A stretch of 50,591 nucleotides of DNA from Bacillota bacterium (GTDB lineage Bacteria > Bacillota > Clostridia > Christensenellales > Aristaeellaceae), in NCBI GenBank assembly GCA_023392515.1, contig JAEVYX010000037.1, positions 1 through 50,591 on the forward strand, read 5' to 3'. Within the stretch, counting starts at the first letter, position 1. Every line of letters starts with the position of its first letter. Below are positions 16,405 to 25,280 of this stretch, in pieces. A model generated the notes under the pieces. That model was not told the DNA's origin and did not search any database. It saw nothing but the letters and a program-made list of their open reading frames with translations. The position numbers were made by a program, and so were the translations under genes.

Positions 16405-17367
16405 TCACCCCTTATGCAAAAGGCAATGGGTCAGCGCTGCCACCGTATCCTTATGCTGTCCCTGCACATAGTAGCTTTCCCCGCCATCCGCAACAGTGCG
16501 GGCCATGATCGTCTTCCAGGGTCTGAAATAGTACCGGGGGTCAGACTTTGACGGCTCCTCCTGAACGTTTTTGCCTTCCAGAGGCAGCAAATCAAATACA
16601 GCCGTCGCAAAATGACCGATTTCCCGGCCTTCCTGCCTGGCTACGTTTCGGGACATGGATAAGGCTTTTAAGTAAACCTCGGGCCCAATCACGGCAGAGC
16701 CAAAGTTTAAGAATACGCCTCCTTCCAAATTTTCCACCGTATTGGCGTAAATCAAAAAGTCGAGGTAGGTGGCTTCACCAATGGCTGCACCGTCAGCATT
16801 GGGCTGCTCATGTACAATATCGCAGCCGATGCCAACATGTACGGTTACAGGAACTTGATGCCGGTATCCCGCCGCAAAAAGGCTGAGATCCCGGTATGGG
16901 AAATGGTTCTCCCAAATGTATTTCCCGAGGGATTCCCCAAAGCCCAGCCCTTCCTTGACGCCCTTATTCACCGCTTCATTATAGAGAGCATCCTCCTGCC
17001 ATAGGCCAAACTGGCCTTCGCTGATGTATTTTGCTACGCTTTCGGTGGTAGCACCGATCATGGCAAACTCAAAATCATGAATACCGCCTGCACCGTTTAG
17101 CGCAAAGTGTGTGATATATCCCTCTTCCATGAGTTTGATCAGGCATGGAGCTGCCCCTGCCCGAATAACATGGGCGCCCATCATCAAAAGCACTGCCGCA
17201 CCTTTTTCCCGAGCCTTGCGAATCCTGTCCGCCAAAATGTCAATGGTGGGATGGCTATAGGCAGGAACGGCATTGGGGTCCATCATCACCTGCAGGCTCA
17301 AGTCATGTATCCGTTCCCGAAGCGGTTTCAGTAATAGCCTGGAACGGTCAAAAGTTTGAAATGGCAT
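16405..17367 (-). CDS. conserved protein, deoxyhypusine-synthase-like Rossmann fold
   Basis: Function unknown. The 320 residues contain KGAAVLLMMGAHVIRAGAAP, then YITHFALNGAGGIHDFEFAM and GATTESVAKYI, a pattern reminiscent of the NAD-binding core of deoxyhypusine synthase. HVGIGCDIVHEQPNADGAAIG and a C-terminal GGESYYVQGQHKDTV are further conserved-looking blocks. The WGK-type catalytic lysine of true deoxyhypusine synthase is not evident, and bacteria lack its eIF5A substrate, so another role is likely. It sits between HAD phosphatase and PfkB kinase genes with gaps of 21 and 4 bases, so it probably acts on the same sugar. The family call is from memory of motifs. Confidence 0.55.
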   Translation of the reverse strand: MPFQTFDRSRLLLKPLRERIHDLSLQVMMDPNAVPAYSHPTIDILADRIRKAREKGAAVLLMMGAHVIRAGAAPCLIKLMEEGYITHFALNGAGGIHDFEFAMIGATTESVAKYISEGQFGLWQEDALYNEAVNKGVKEGLGFGESLGKYIWENHFPYRDLSLFAAGYRHQVPVTVHVGIGCDIVHEQPNADGAAIGEATYLDFLIYANTVENLEGGVFLNFGSAVIGPEVYLKALSMSRNVARQEGREIGHFATAVFDLLPLEGKNVQEEPSKSDPRYYFRPWKTIMARTVADGGESYYVQGQHKDTVAALTHCLLHKG

Positions 17368-17388
17368 ATGATTATCCTCCTTGATGCT

Positions 17389-18216
17389 TTAGGAAAACAG
17401 ATACCTCTCCAGGGAAGTGATTCCCCGGTAATCCGGAATAATCGCATCCGCACCGGCCCGGATAAGCCGCTCCTGCTTCCATCTGTCGATGCCCTGGCGT
17501 TCTGATTCATTGGAAGCTACGCCAATCGCAAGCCCGCCCACCGCTTTCACATTTTCAATTTCCACATATCCGTCACCAAAGCCCACCAATTCAGGGCCTG
17601 ACAAATGATTTTCCTTCAATATGTGGTTAATGATCATTTTTTTGGAAAAGGTTTTGTAGTCCCGTTGCGCACCATAGATATGGCCCTCAAAATAGCCATC
17701 CACCTTAAGCAGCTTCGCCTCTTTCAAGACGTACTCTTCATCTGTTCCGCTGGCCAGATACAGCGCCACACCGCGGCTTTTCAGCATGTCCAGCAATTGA
17801 TAGGATCCCGGAACGGTCAGGGATTCAGGATCGATGCTGCCTTCAGACAATCCCACAAGCCGGTTATCGATGCGCATAAGCAGCTGCCGGTGGTATTCAT
17901 CTTTATAGGCTTGCGGATCCTCCGGAACACCGCCCAGCTTCTTGATTTCTTCTGCCAGGGCGATGCATTGATAAATCGTTTGCTTGCCCGTATGATAAAA
18001 AATAAATTCCTTGGCCAAGGCTGTCAAGGCATCCTTGTCCATATCCCGCCCCTTGGGCGTATTCATCAGTTCATTGGCAAAATACGGGATCATGATCTGC
18101 TGCCAGCCTTCCCTTACAAGGCTGATGGTACCGTCAAAATCCAACACAGCGTATCGGATGCTTGTATTTTCCTGGCGGTGCCGGATGATTTCCAAGGACC
18201 AATCACTCTTTTGCAT
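17389..18216 (-). CDS. HAD superfamily hydrolase (sugar phosphatase-like)
   Basis: HAD phosphatase with motif I LDFDGTISLV, motif II LASGTDEEY, motif III lysine in SKKMIINHIL and motif IV GFGDGYVEIENVKAVGG. A large helical cap (residues about 45-125) places it in subfamily I. Length is 275 aa from the ATG at 18216, which has GAGGGAG 4 bases upstream; the 66-base longer frame has none. First gene of the five-gene sugar operon, divergent from the ROK regulator. The substrate is presumably a phosphosugar made by the neighbouring kinases. Confidence 0.87.
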   Translation of the reverse strand: MQKSDWSLEIIRHRQENTSIRYAVLDFDGTISLVREGWQQIMIPYFANELMNTPKGRDMDKDALTALAKEFIFYHTGKQTIYQCIALAEEIKKLGGVPEDPQAYKDEYHRQLLMRIDNRLVGLSEGSIDPESLTVPGSYQLLDMLKSRGVALYLASGTDEEYVLKEAKLLKVDGYFEGHIYGAQRDYKTFSKKMIINHILKENHLSGPELVGFGDGYVEIENVKAVGGLAIGVASNESERQGIDRWKQERLIRAGADAIIPDYRGITSLERYLFS

Positions 18217-18249
18217 AGCACTCCCTCTTTCCTCCAAGCCCCTGTCCCC

Positions 18250-18278
18250 TTGACAGCTTGGACATTTACTGATATGAT
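18250..18278 (+). promoter_or_regulatory. promoter of the ROK regulator gene in the divergent region
   Basis: TTGACA (18250-18255), 17-base spacer, TATGAT (18273-18278) on the plus strand. The reverse strand has an overlapping weak -10 TATCAT in the same TGATATGATA palindrome, which could serve the HAD operon. Divergent overlapping promoters fit control of both by the ROK protein. Confidence 0.75.
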
Positions 18279-18332
18279 ACAAACAACTTTTTTAATGTTG
18301 AGAAATAAGTATTGAAGAAAGGTGACTATGCT

Positions 18333-19532
18333 ATGCCCCAGGACATGCCCGCCCAATGGAACCACCAAAAAAACGTGCTGAAATTGGTGCAGCGCCATCC
18401 CGGCATCTCCAAACCACAGCTATGTCAACTCACAGGGCTTACACCCTCGGCCATTCATACCATTATGGGCCTGTTGGAAAAGAAAAACGTTGTAAGTCTT
18501 GCCGGTGCGGCCGCTTCCAGCGGCGGCCGCAGGGCCATGCGCTATACCATCAATAACGGTTTAGGCGCGGTGCTTGGCATCAGCATCCGCATAGACCAAC
18601 TGGAAGTAGGAATTTTCGATCTGCAGCTTCACCTTTTGCATCGTGCTTGCGTTTCTGTCGCGATGTCAGGTATGGGTCCGGAGACTTACACCTCTGTCAT
18701 TACACAGGCTGTGCGGGAGCTGATTTCAAAAAGCGGTATGGACAACGATTATTTTCTTGGTATAGGCGTTAGCATTCCCGGCCCGGTGGAATACGCTACA
18801 GGAACGGTGCAAGAGATTGCAGCTGCTCCCCTATGGCAGCAGTTTCCCCTGGCAGACCGCTTGTCCGACGCATTGCGGCTTCCCGTTATTGTGGACAAGG
18901 ATGTTTACAGCGGCATCAGATACCTGGAATACTCCGGCAAAATGCGAAGGACTGCCTGCACCGCGTATCTTTCCATCTGTGAGGGAATCGGTTCGGCAGT
19001 GCTGATCCATGGCGAAGTATTTCGTGGCTCCCACAGCCTTTGCGGAGAAATCGGCCATCTAACCGTGCGAAAGGACGGTATTCCCTGCTCCTGCGGCAAT
19101 ACCGGCTGTCTGGAACTATACTGCTCAGATATAGGTATCGTCAAGCAGTACAACGCCCAATCAGGCGGAAATTGCCAAAATGTGGAGGAGATCATTGCCC
19201 TTGTCGCCAAGGAGGACCCCATCGCCCGCAAAGTATTTTCACAGGCAGTTGGGTATTTGGTGGACACCACCTTGACCATTGTAATGAACTATGACCCGGA
19301 GGAACTGCTGATCTACTGCACCTGGCTCAACCAACAGCGGGCTTTGTATTTCCGCATGCTGGACGCCCTGTACGCAAGAAGCATTTTTACCCGCAAGCAC
19401 GCGGTGGATATCAGGCTTTTGCCGCCGGAACCCATCAATCTTTCCGCAGCCGCCACGCTTGTAGTAACAGATCTTATGTACAAAAACGGCAGCCGGCTCA
19501 TGGCGCTTTTGCAAGAAGAATTGCAGGCCTAG
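18333..19532 (+). CDS. ROK family transcriptional regulator (NagC/XylR type)
   Basis: Sugar-responsive repressor, one of only two plus-strand genes. Residues about 10-55 form a winged HTH (NVLKLVQRHPGISKPQLCQL, TPSAIHTIMGLLEKKNVV). A ROK sugar-binding domain follows, with AVLGISIRID, the VDKDVYSG acidic site and the zinc motif GEIGHLTV plus CSCGNTGCLELY. The ATG at 18333 lies 8 bases after AAAGGTG; an upstream TTG frame has no proper site. It is divergent from the HAD operon and ends tail to tail with the TIM-barrel gene, their stop codons overlapping in CTAG. Likely regulator of the adjacent sugar operon. Confidence 0.9.
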   Translation: MPQDMPAQWNHQKNVLKLVQRHPGISKPQLCQLTGLTPSAIHTIMGLLEKKNVVSLAGAAASSGGRRAMRYTINNGLGAVLGISIRIDQLEVGIFDLQLHLLHRACVSVAMSGMGPETYTSVITQAVRELISKSGMDNDYFLGIGVSIPGPVEYATGTVQEIAAAPLWQQFPLADRLSDALRLPVIVDKDVYSGIRYLEYSGKMRRTACTAYLSICEGIGSAVLIHGEVFRGSHSLCGEIGHLTVRKDGIPCSCGNTGCLELYCSDIGIVKQYNAQSGGNCQNVEEIIALVAKEDPIARKVFSQAVGYLVDTTLTIVMNYDPEELLIYCTWLNQQRALYFRMLDALYARSIFTRKHAVDIRLLPPEPINLSAAATLVVTDLMYKNGSRLMALLQEELQA

Positions 19533-20518
19533 TTCGCCTTTAATGCGGCATCGAAGGCCACGTCCGACGGTTCAAAATTCATTCGGCTGGCAAAAGCAAA
19601 GGCCTCTGCTGCACCCCGCAGCCGCTCCATGCCGCTGTCCTCCCATTCGACACACAAGGGGCCTTGATATCCCATCTGGTTCAATTCCCGGATGATGGCG
19701 TCAAAGTCCACATCCCCATGGCCCAGGGATACAAAGTTCCAGCCCCGCCGGGTATCCCCAAATTCCAGATGGGAACCCAGCAAGCCCGTCCGGCCATCCC
19801 GGCTTAGCTTTACATCCTTCATATGCACGTGATAGACCCTGTCCGCAAAATCCCGCAAGAACATAGCCGGATCAACCCCCTGCCAAACCAGGTGGCTCGG
19901 GTCGAAATTGAGCCCCAAGGTCGGCCTGTATTCCAAGGTTTCCAACAGGCGCTTGGTGCTGTAGTAGTCAAAAGCAATTTCTGTGGGATGCACTTCCAAG
20001 GCCAGCTTCACGCCGCATGCATCACACACATCAAAAATCGGGGTCCACAATTCCTTGATCTTTTGAAAGCCTGCCTCCACCATTTCAGGTGTTGTTTGGG
20101 GGAAGGAATACCACCAGGGCCAGAGGGGCGAACCCAAAAAGCAGGTGACAACCTTGACATCCAGAAGTTGAGCCGCGCGAGCGGCTTTTTTCATACCTTC
20201 TACCGCCCAGGCCCGGATTGCTTCAGGCTTGCCAGCCAATGCCTTGGGTGCAAAATTATCAAGCCTTGGATCGGGATTATCTCCTACACATTGGCCCATA
20301 AGATGGGCAGAAATAGCGCCGATTTTCATGCTATACTTATTGAGCGTTCCCAAGAAATTTTCCCGATATTGGGCGGAGGCTATAACCTGGTCCACATCCA
20401 CATGGGCTTGACAGGCCAGTTCAAGGCCTTCATATCCTATGGCATGCATCTCGCGGCATAGCGTTTCAAGGGGCAAATCCCCAAACTGGCCCGAACAGAT
20501 GGTAACCGGCCGCTTCAT
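19529..20518 (-). CDS. sugar phosphate isomerase/epimerase (xylose isomerase-like TIM barrel)
   Basis: Member of the AP_endonuc_2 TIM-barrel family of metal-dependent sugar and polyol isomerases. Metal-ligand strands are recognisable as LALEVHPTEIAFD, LNFDPSHLVWQG, YHVHMKDVK and LCVEWEDSG. Length (329 aa) is normal. It is the last gene of the LacI-controlled operon and follows the Gfo/Idh oxidoreductase gene by 20 bases. Such pairs often oxidise and isomerise inositols or uncommon sugars; the substrate here is not known. No terminator is evident at its convergent border with the ROK gene. Confidence 0.88.
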   Translation of the reverse strand: MKRPVTICSGQFGDLPLETLCREMHAIGYEGLELACQAHVDVDQVIASAQYRENFLGTLNKYSMKIGAISAHLMGQCVGDNPDPRLDNFAPKALAGKPEAIRAWAVEGMKKAARAAQLLDVKVVTCFLGSPLWPWWYSFPQTTPEMVEAGFQKIKELWTPIFDVCDACGVKLALEVHPTEIAFDYYSTKRLLETLEYRPTLGLNFDPSHLVWQGVDPAMFLRDFADRVYHVHMKDVKLSRDGRTGLLGSHLEFGDTRRGWNFVSLGHGDVDFDAIIRELNQMGYQGPLCVEWEDSGMERLRGAAEAFAFASRMNFEPSDVAFDAALKAN

Positions 20519-20538
20519 TCCGAAATCCCTCCTTTGCC

Positions 20539-21585
20539 TTACGGCTGCTCAATATGAATGATTCGCTCTTCCTTGGCGGATTGTTCCGCAGCAAAAATGA
20601 CCCGCATAGCTTTGAGAGCTTCTTCCCCGTCAATAACCGGCTTTTTGCCAGTGAGGATACTTTCCACAAAGGCATCTATCACCCCGGTGTTTGTGCGCCC
20701 GCCGCTGGTTTGCTCCTTGTTGGATGTCATCTGGTCCAGGGCATAACGCTCCACTTCGCCATCCCGGCGCTCAAAAATCAGCGAATAGGCAGCATCGTCA
20801 TACAGGCGCAAAACGCCTTTCGTGCCATATATGCGGGTGGAATTGTCCTCCTGGCCATACATGGTCCAGCTGACATGCAGCGTTCCGTAGGCTCCGCTTT
20901 TTAGCCGATACATACAAAAAGCATTATCATCCACATCTACCAAAGTGCCGTCGGGATATTTCTTATCCATCGTTACTACTCGTGCGGTTACTTCTACAAT
21001 AGGTTCCCCGACAAGGTAATGAATGAGATCAGTCTTGTGAATTCCCAAATCCGCCAACGCACCAAAGGCTGCCAGTTTCTTGTCAAAGAACCAGGAATTA
21101 GCCATACCGGTCCATCCTTCAGGGCCCGGATGACCAAAGGTTGTGCGAAAGCCCAGCACCTTACCGATATCTCCGTTCAGAATCATCTCCTTGGCCTTTA
21201 CATGGGCTTTGGCAAATCTTTGATTGTGGCCAATCATGAGAAATTTTCCATTTTGCTTGGCAGCTTCAGCCATGGCGACACAATCAGAAAGTGTGGTCGC
21301 CATCGGCTTTTCGCACAGTACATGCATCCCTGCGTTCAATGCCTGAATGGTAACGGAGGCATGGGCAACGTTGGATACGCATACGCTCACGGCATCCACA
21401 CCGCTATGCAGCAGCGCTTCCACGCTATCGTAGGCCTTTCCCCCATACTGTTCCGCCATAGCCTTGGCCCGTTCGGGCACACCGTCAAAAAAAGCCGTCA
21501 ATTCACAGTTAGGGTTTTCAGTATACTCTGGTGCATGCCGAACCTGAGTTATCTTTCCGCAGCCGATGATGCCAATCTTCAACAT
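20539..21585 (-). CDS. Gfo/Idh/MocA family oxidoreductase
   Basis: NAD(P)-dependent sugar or polyol dehydrogenase. The Rossmann motif GIIGCGKITQVRHAP opens the protein, and the family hallmark EKP is in HVLCEKPMATTLSDC. HNQRFAKAHVKAKEMI and a DLGIHKTDLIHYL catalytic-helix region follow. The length is 348 aa from the ATG at 21585, which has GGAGAGGAG upstream; the 36-base longer frame would overlap the permease gene. It lies 13 bases after the permease gene and before the TIM-barrel isomerase, placing it in catabolism of the imported sugar. Confidence 0.92.
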   Translation of the reverse strand: MLKIGIIGCGKITQVRHAPEYTENPNCELTAFFDGVPERAKAMAEQYGGKAYDSVEALLHSGVDAVSVCVSNVAHASVTIQALNAGMHVLCEKPMATTLSDCVAMAEAAKQNGKFLMIGHNQRFAKAHVKAKEMILNGDIGKVLGFRTTFGHPGPEGWTGMANSWFFDKKLAAFGALADLGIHKTDLIHYLVGEPIVEVTARVVTMDKKYPDGTLVDVDDNAFCMYRLKSGAYGTLHVSWTMYGQEDNSTRIYGTKGVLRLYDDAAYSLIFERRDGEVERYALDQMTSNKEQTSGGRTNTGVIDAFVESILTGKKPVIDGEEALKAMRVIFAAEQSAKEERIIHIEQP

Positions 21586-21598
21586 ATTTTCTCCTCTC

Positions 21599-22630
21599 CT
21601 ATTTTCTGATGCCGCGCACATTTTGCAATAGCACGGCGATGATGATGATGCCGCCGCTGATGGCGCCGGTCAGGAAGGGAGGAACGTTTGCGCTGATCAG
21701 GATGTTGTTGATGATTTTAAACATGAGTACGCCAAGGAAGGTGCCAATGATTTTGCCCCGGCCGCCGCTCATGGCTGTGCCGCCGATGGCGACCGCCGCA
21801 ATAGCATCCATTTCAAACAGATTGCCGGCGCTGGCCGCAGCCACTGCCATAACCCGAGAGGCGTATAGCCAACCGGCAAAGCCGCATAAAAAGCCTGTGA
21901 TGGAAAAGACGGCGATTTTGATTCTGTCTACGTTGACACCAGCCAAGCGGGCAGATGTCTCATTGCTGCCAACTGCATAAATGTGTTTGCCAAGCTTTGT
22001 ACGTTGCATGATCAAGCCAAACAGGAGTGAAATCACAATAAACATGATCATGGGATAGGGAATCTTCAGGCCGAAGACGGTCAAGGAACCGGATGCCACC
22101 TGCCGGAAGGCCTGATAAAAGGCCTCTTGGGATTTGCCATTGGCCACGGTGAAAGGGCCGCCCTGCCCAAAGTGGTTCACGATGGACCGACAAGCCGTTT
22201 GTACCGCCAAGGTAGCAATCATGGCAGGCATCCGTCCCTTGGCAACCAAAATGCCGTTAAAGGAGCCAATGAATGTGCCAAAGGCCAAACAGAAGACAAG
22301 TGTGGCCAGAACGCCCAACCAGCCGTTGAACGCAGGGATGGCACCAAGAAAGTTCAGCACATCAATCCCGAAGCCGGAGATAATGGCGACCTGGGCACCG
22401 ACTGATATATCAATCATGCCTGCGCAGATGATCATGGTCATACCCAAGGCAATGATGCCGGTGGGTGAGCTTTGCACAAAAATATTGGTAATGTTGGTCC
22501 ACTTGAAGAAGTTTTGATTCACAGCCCAGGCCAGAATTAGCAGCATCACAAAAGACAAGATATAGCTGTATTCCGAAAACAGTTTTTTTGTAAAGTTTAC
22601 GGTTTTGGTTTCCTGCACCGATTTATTCAT
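21599..22630 (-). CDS. ribose-type sugar ABC transporter permease
   Basis: BPD_transp_2 permease like RbsC. It has about ten membrane helices in 343 residues, FNGILVAKGRMPAMIATLA in the first half, and SNETSARLAGVNVDRIKIAVFS followed by AVAIGGTAMSGGRGKIIGTFLG, the family's ATPase-contact region. It overlaps the ATPase gene by 8 bases. Partner of the ATPase 22623-24125 and the binding protein 24223-25245. Confidence 0.94.
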   Translation of the reverse strand: MNKSVQETKTVNFTKKLFSEYSYILSFVMLLILAWAVNQNFFKWTNITNIFVQSSPTGIIALGMTMIICAGMIDISVGAQVAIISGFGIDVLNFLGAIPAFNGWLGVLATLVFCLAFGTFIGSFNGILVAKGRMPAMIATLAVQTACRSIVNHFGQGGPFTVANGKSQEAFYQAFRQVASGSLTVFGLKIPYPMIMFIVISLLFGLIMQRTKLGKHIYAVGSNETSARLAGVNVDRIKIAVFSITGFLCGFAGWLYASRVMAVAAASAGNLFEMDAIAAVAIGGTAMSGGRGKIIGTFLGVLMFKIINNILISANVPPFLTGAISGGIIIIAVLLQNVRGIRK

Positions 22631-24125
22631 GCTTCATCCCCTCCAAATTTGCACCGGTGGAATAATACATCAGGTTCTTTTCGGTTAGATCCTCGCGGCT
22701 GAGGGTTGCGTTGATCTCCCCTTTATAGAGCACCATGCAGGAATCCGCCACCTTATAGATTTCAGGAAATTCTGAACTGAACACAAGGATGGCTTTACCG
22801 CTTTTTGCAAGCTCCAGAATGAGATGATAAATTTCAAATTTCGTACCGACATCTATTCCCTGGGTCGGGTTGTCGAATATCAGAATATCCGCATCTGTTT
22901 CCAGCCATCGTCCCAGAATCACCTTTTGCTGGTTGCCCCCTGATAAAGAGGTAATGGGATTTTTCGGGTTGCCCGCTTTAATGGAAAGGGCCTGCTGCTG
23001 CCGGCTATACCGCTCGGTTTCCAGTTTGGGCTTCAGCAAAAGCCCCTTAAATTTCGTGTTGAAATACGCCATGGAGGTATTGTCATAAATGGATAAGTCA
23101 TTCAAAATCCCCCGCTCTTTGCGGGCACGCGGCACCATGGCAATACCGCGGTTCATATGATGCAATACGGTGCTGCTACCCGGAATGGGGCTTCCTTTTG
23201 TCCGAATGATTCCGGTATAGGGAATCGCTCCAAACAAGGCATCTGCCAGCATATCTCTGCCGGAGCTTTGCAGCCCGGTAATCGCAATAATTTCACCTTT
23301 ATGCAATTCGAATGATATATTCCGAAACCCTTCACCACCAAGCTTTTCAACTGATAAAGCAGTCTCTCCTGTAGCATAGCAGGGCTTATTGGCAAAGTCA
23401 TCCTTGGCCAGTTGACGGCCGATCATCATCTCGGTAGCCATGGATTCGTCAATATCCGCAAACTTCCCATTTGCCACCTGTTTTCCATCCCGGAGCACAT
23501 AATAAGTCTCGCAGATTTCAAACAGTTCCGGCATCTTGTGGGAAATATAAATAAAGCTGACGCCTTCCTGCTTGAGCTGGCGCATGATAACAAACAGGTT
23601 TTCAATTTCATGCGTGTTCAGAGCTGTTGTGGGTTCATCCATAATAATGAGTTCACATTTGAAAAGCAATGCCCGTGCAATTTCCACCAGCTGTTTTTCG
23701 GCAGGCTGTAAATCAGCCACCAGGGAATAAGGGTCAATGTTCACCCGCATCCGCTCAAACACCTGAGCTGTGCGGCGTGCCATTTCCTTTTTGTTCAAAA
23801 AAATGCCGTTTTTGATTTCCTCGGCCAAATACATGTTTTCAAATACTTTTAAGTCATTGCAGAGGTTCAATTCCTGATGAATAAAACGAATGCCCAATTT
23901 CATGGCATGCAAAGCGCTTTCAATTGTCACTTTGTTTCCATTCAGATAGATTTCGCCCTGGGCAGGGAGGAATGTGCCTGCCAGCACATTCATCAACGTG
24001 GACTTTCCGGCGCCATTCTCACCCAGCAGCCCCACGATCTCTCCGGGTTTCACGGCAAAGTCCACATGGTCCACTGCGCGGACGGGACCGAAATCCACCA
24101 CAATTCCCTTCATCTCAGTGAGCAA
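22623..24125 (-). CDS. sugar ABC transporter ATP-binding protein, duplicated (RbsA/MglA type)
   Basis: Two fused ABC domains. Domain 1: Walker A GLLGENGAGKST, signature LQPAEKQLVEIARAL, Walker B LIIMDEPTTALN. Domain 2: a degenerate P-loop (AITGLQSSGRDMLADALFG), signature SLSGGNQQKVILGRWL and DILIFDNPTQGIDVG, the pattern of RbsA and MglA. A TTG start at 24125 with GGAGGGA upstream gives the usual 501 aa. The longer frame begins inside a GC-rich hairpin and is unlikely; an ATG at 24113 is the alternative. Confidence 0.93.
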   Translation of the reverse strand: MLTEMKGIVVDFGPVRAVDHVDFAVKPGEIVGLLGENGAGKSTLMNVLAGTFLPAQGEIYLNGNKVTIESALHAMKLGIRFIHQELNLCNDLKVFENMYLAEEIKNGIFLNKKEMARRTAQVFERMRVNIDPYSLVADLQPAEKQLVEIARALLFKCELIIMDEPTTALNTHEIENLFVIMRQLKQEGVSFIYISHKMPELFEICETYYVLRDGKQVANGKFADIDESMATEMMIGRQLAKDDFANKPCYATGETALSVEKLGGEGFRNISFELHKGEIIAITGLQSSGRDMLADALFGAIPYTGIIRTKGSPIPGSSTVLHHMNRGIAMVPRARKERGILNDLSIYDNTSMAYFNTKFKGLLLKPKLETERYSRQQQALSIKAGNPKNPITSLSGGNQQKVILGRWLETDADILIFDNPTQGIDVGTKFEIYHLILELAKSGKAILVFSSEFPEIYKVADSCMVLYKGEINATLSREDLTEKNLMYYSTGANLEGMKHE

Positions 24126-24162
24126 TGGCCGTCCCTCCTTCAAATAGAAGTTGCAAAGGAAT

Positions 24163-24192
24163 GGACCGGCCGGCATGAAAACCGGCCGGCCC
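24163..24192 (-). repeat. GC-rich intercistronic hairpin after the sugar-binding-protein gene
   Basis: Arms GGACCGGCCGG (24163-24173) and CCGGCCGGCCC (24182-24192) with one A-C mismatch and an 8-base loop, 30 bases after the binding-protein stop. No U run follows, so it is not an ordinary terminator. It probably shields the 3' end of the abundant binding-protein message. Confidence 0.65.
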
Positions 24193-24222
24193 ATACCAAC
24201 ATAGGATTATGCTTGAGCAGGA

Positions 24223-25245
24223 TTATTCGGCGATGCTGTAGCGCTCGATGAATTCCTTGCTGTTGCGGAATGCTTCAACAGTGTTCTTATCGATTTCGAT
24301 GGAGGGGATCAGGAAGAGCTGGCCATTGATTTCCTGGTCCTGATACTTTTCGCCCTGAGCATAAGCGATGCCCAAACGGATGGCTTCGCGGATGAAGGAG
24401 GGGCTGAAGAAGTAAGTTACCAAGTCGATGTCCTTGTTGTCATAGGTTGTCAGGGTTTCGCGGCGGCCGCCAACGCTGGTGATGAGCTTGATGTTCTGCT
24501 CGCCAGTGAAGTTGTCCAGCGCGATGGTGATGCCATCCACGATTTCATCGTCATGGGTGCAGATGAAGTCTACATCGGCAACCGCGGCGGCGTCGCTGGT
24601 GGTCAGCCAATTTTCCATCTGATCCTGCGCGGTGGCGTTGGACCAGTTGGTCAGGAAGGATTCCTGAACCTGTACGAACTGCTTGGCATAGGGGGAAGCG
24701 TTAAGCACATCCACCATGCCCTTGGTGCGCTGCACGGAAACAGTGGAGCTGTCGCCGATGAAGGCCAAATACTGGAGGGTTTCGCCGGCATCCAAACGGT
24801 CTTTAAAGTACTTGAGCAGGTATTCGCCCATCCAATTGCCGATTGTTTCGTTGTCGCCCATGATTTCAGCGGCCATGCCTTTGAAATCGTTGATGAGGCG
24901 GTCATAGATCACCAGGCCTACGCCGGCGTCTACGATGGTCTGGGCAGCGTTGCGGAGTTGTTCGCCTTCCAAAGGCCACAGAACGATTACGTCAGGATCC
25001 CAGGTCAGAATGGTTTCGATGGCAGCAATCTGCTTGGCAGCTTCGCCGCCGACTTCAAACTTGTACTCCAGGCCCAGAGCTGCAGCCTGCGCTTCGATTT
25101 CAGCACGGGCATGAGCAATGCTCTCGCCAAGGAAGCCATGGTCCGCATCGGGAGTCACAATACCGATTTTCAGGGTTTCTGCAAGGGACGCCGTTACAGA
25201 GAGGGTCAGCACCAGAGCCAGGACCAGAGCCAACAGTTTTTTCAT
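24223..25245 (-). CDS. sugar ABC transporter substrate-binding protein (Peripla_BP_4)
   Basis: Receptor of the ribose-type importer. Signal peptide MKKLLALVLALVLTLSVTASLA is cut before ETLKIGIVTPD; there is no lipobox cysteine. ADHGFLGESIAHARAEIEAQA and a WPLEGEQLRNAAQTIVDAGVG strand-helix unit are typical of ribose/galactose binding proteins, as is DFICTHDDEIVDGI near residue 230. Length is 340 aa from the ATG at 25245, with GGAGG 7 bases upstream; the frame extends 159 bases further but into the lacI gene. Sugar specificity is unknown. Confidence 0.93.
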   Translation of the reverse strand: MKKLLALVLALVLTLSVTASLAETLKIGIVTPDADHGFLGESIAHARAEIEAQAAALGLEYKFEVGGEAAKQIAAIETILTWDPDVIVLWPLEGEQLRNAAQTIVDAGVGLVIYDRLINDFKGMAAEIMGDNETIGNWMGEYLLKYFKDRLDAGETLQYLAFIGDSSTVSVQRTKGMVDVLNASPYAKQFVQVQESFLTNWSNATAQDQMENWLTTSDAAAVADVDFICTHDDEIVDGITIALDNFTGEQNIKLITSVGGRRETLTTYDNKDIDLVTYFFSPSFIREAIRLGIAYAQGEKYQDQEINGQLFLIPSIEIDKNTVEAFRNSKEFIERYSIAE

Positions 25246-25280
25246 GGTTTTGCCTCCTACTACGATTTTGATATGATTCT

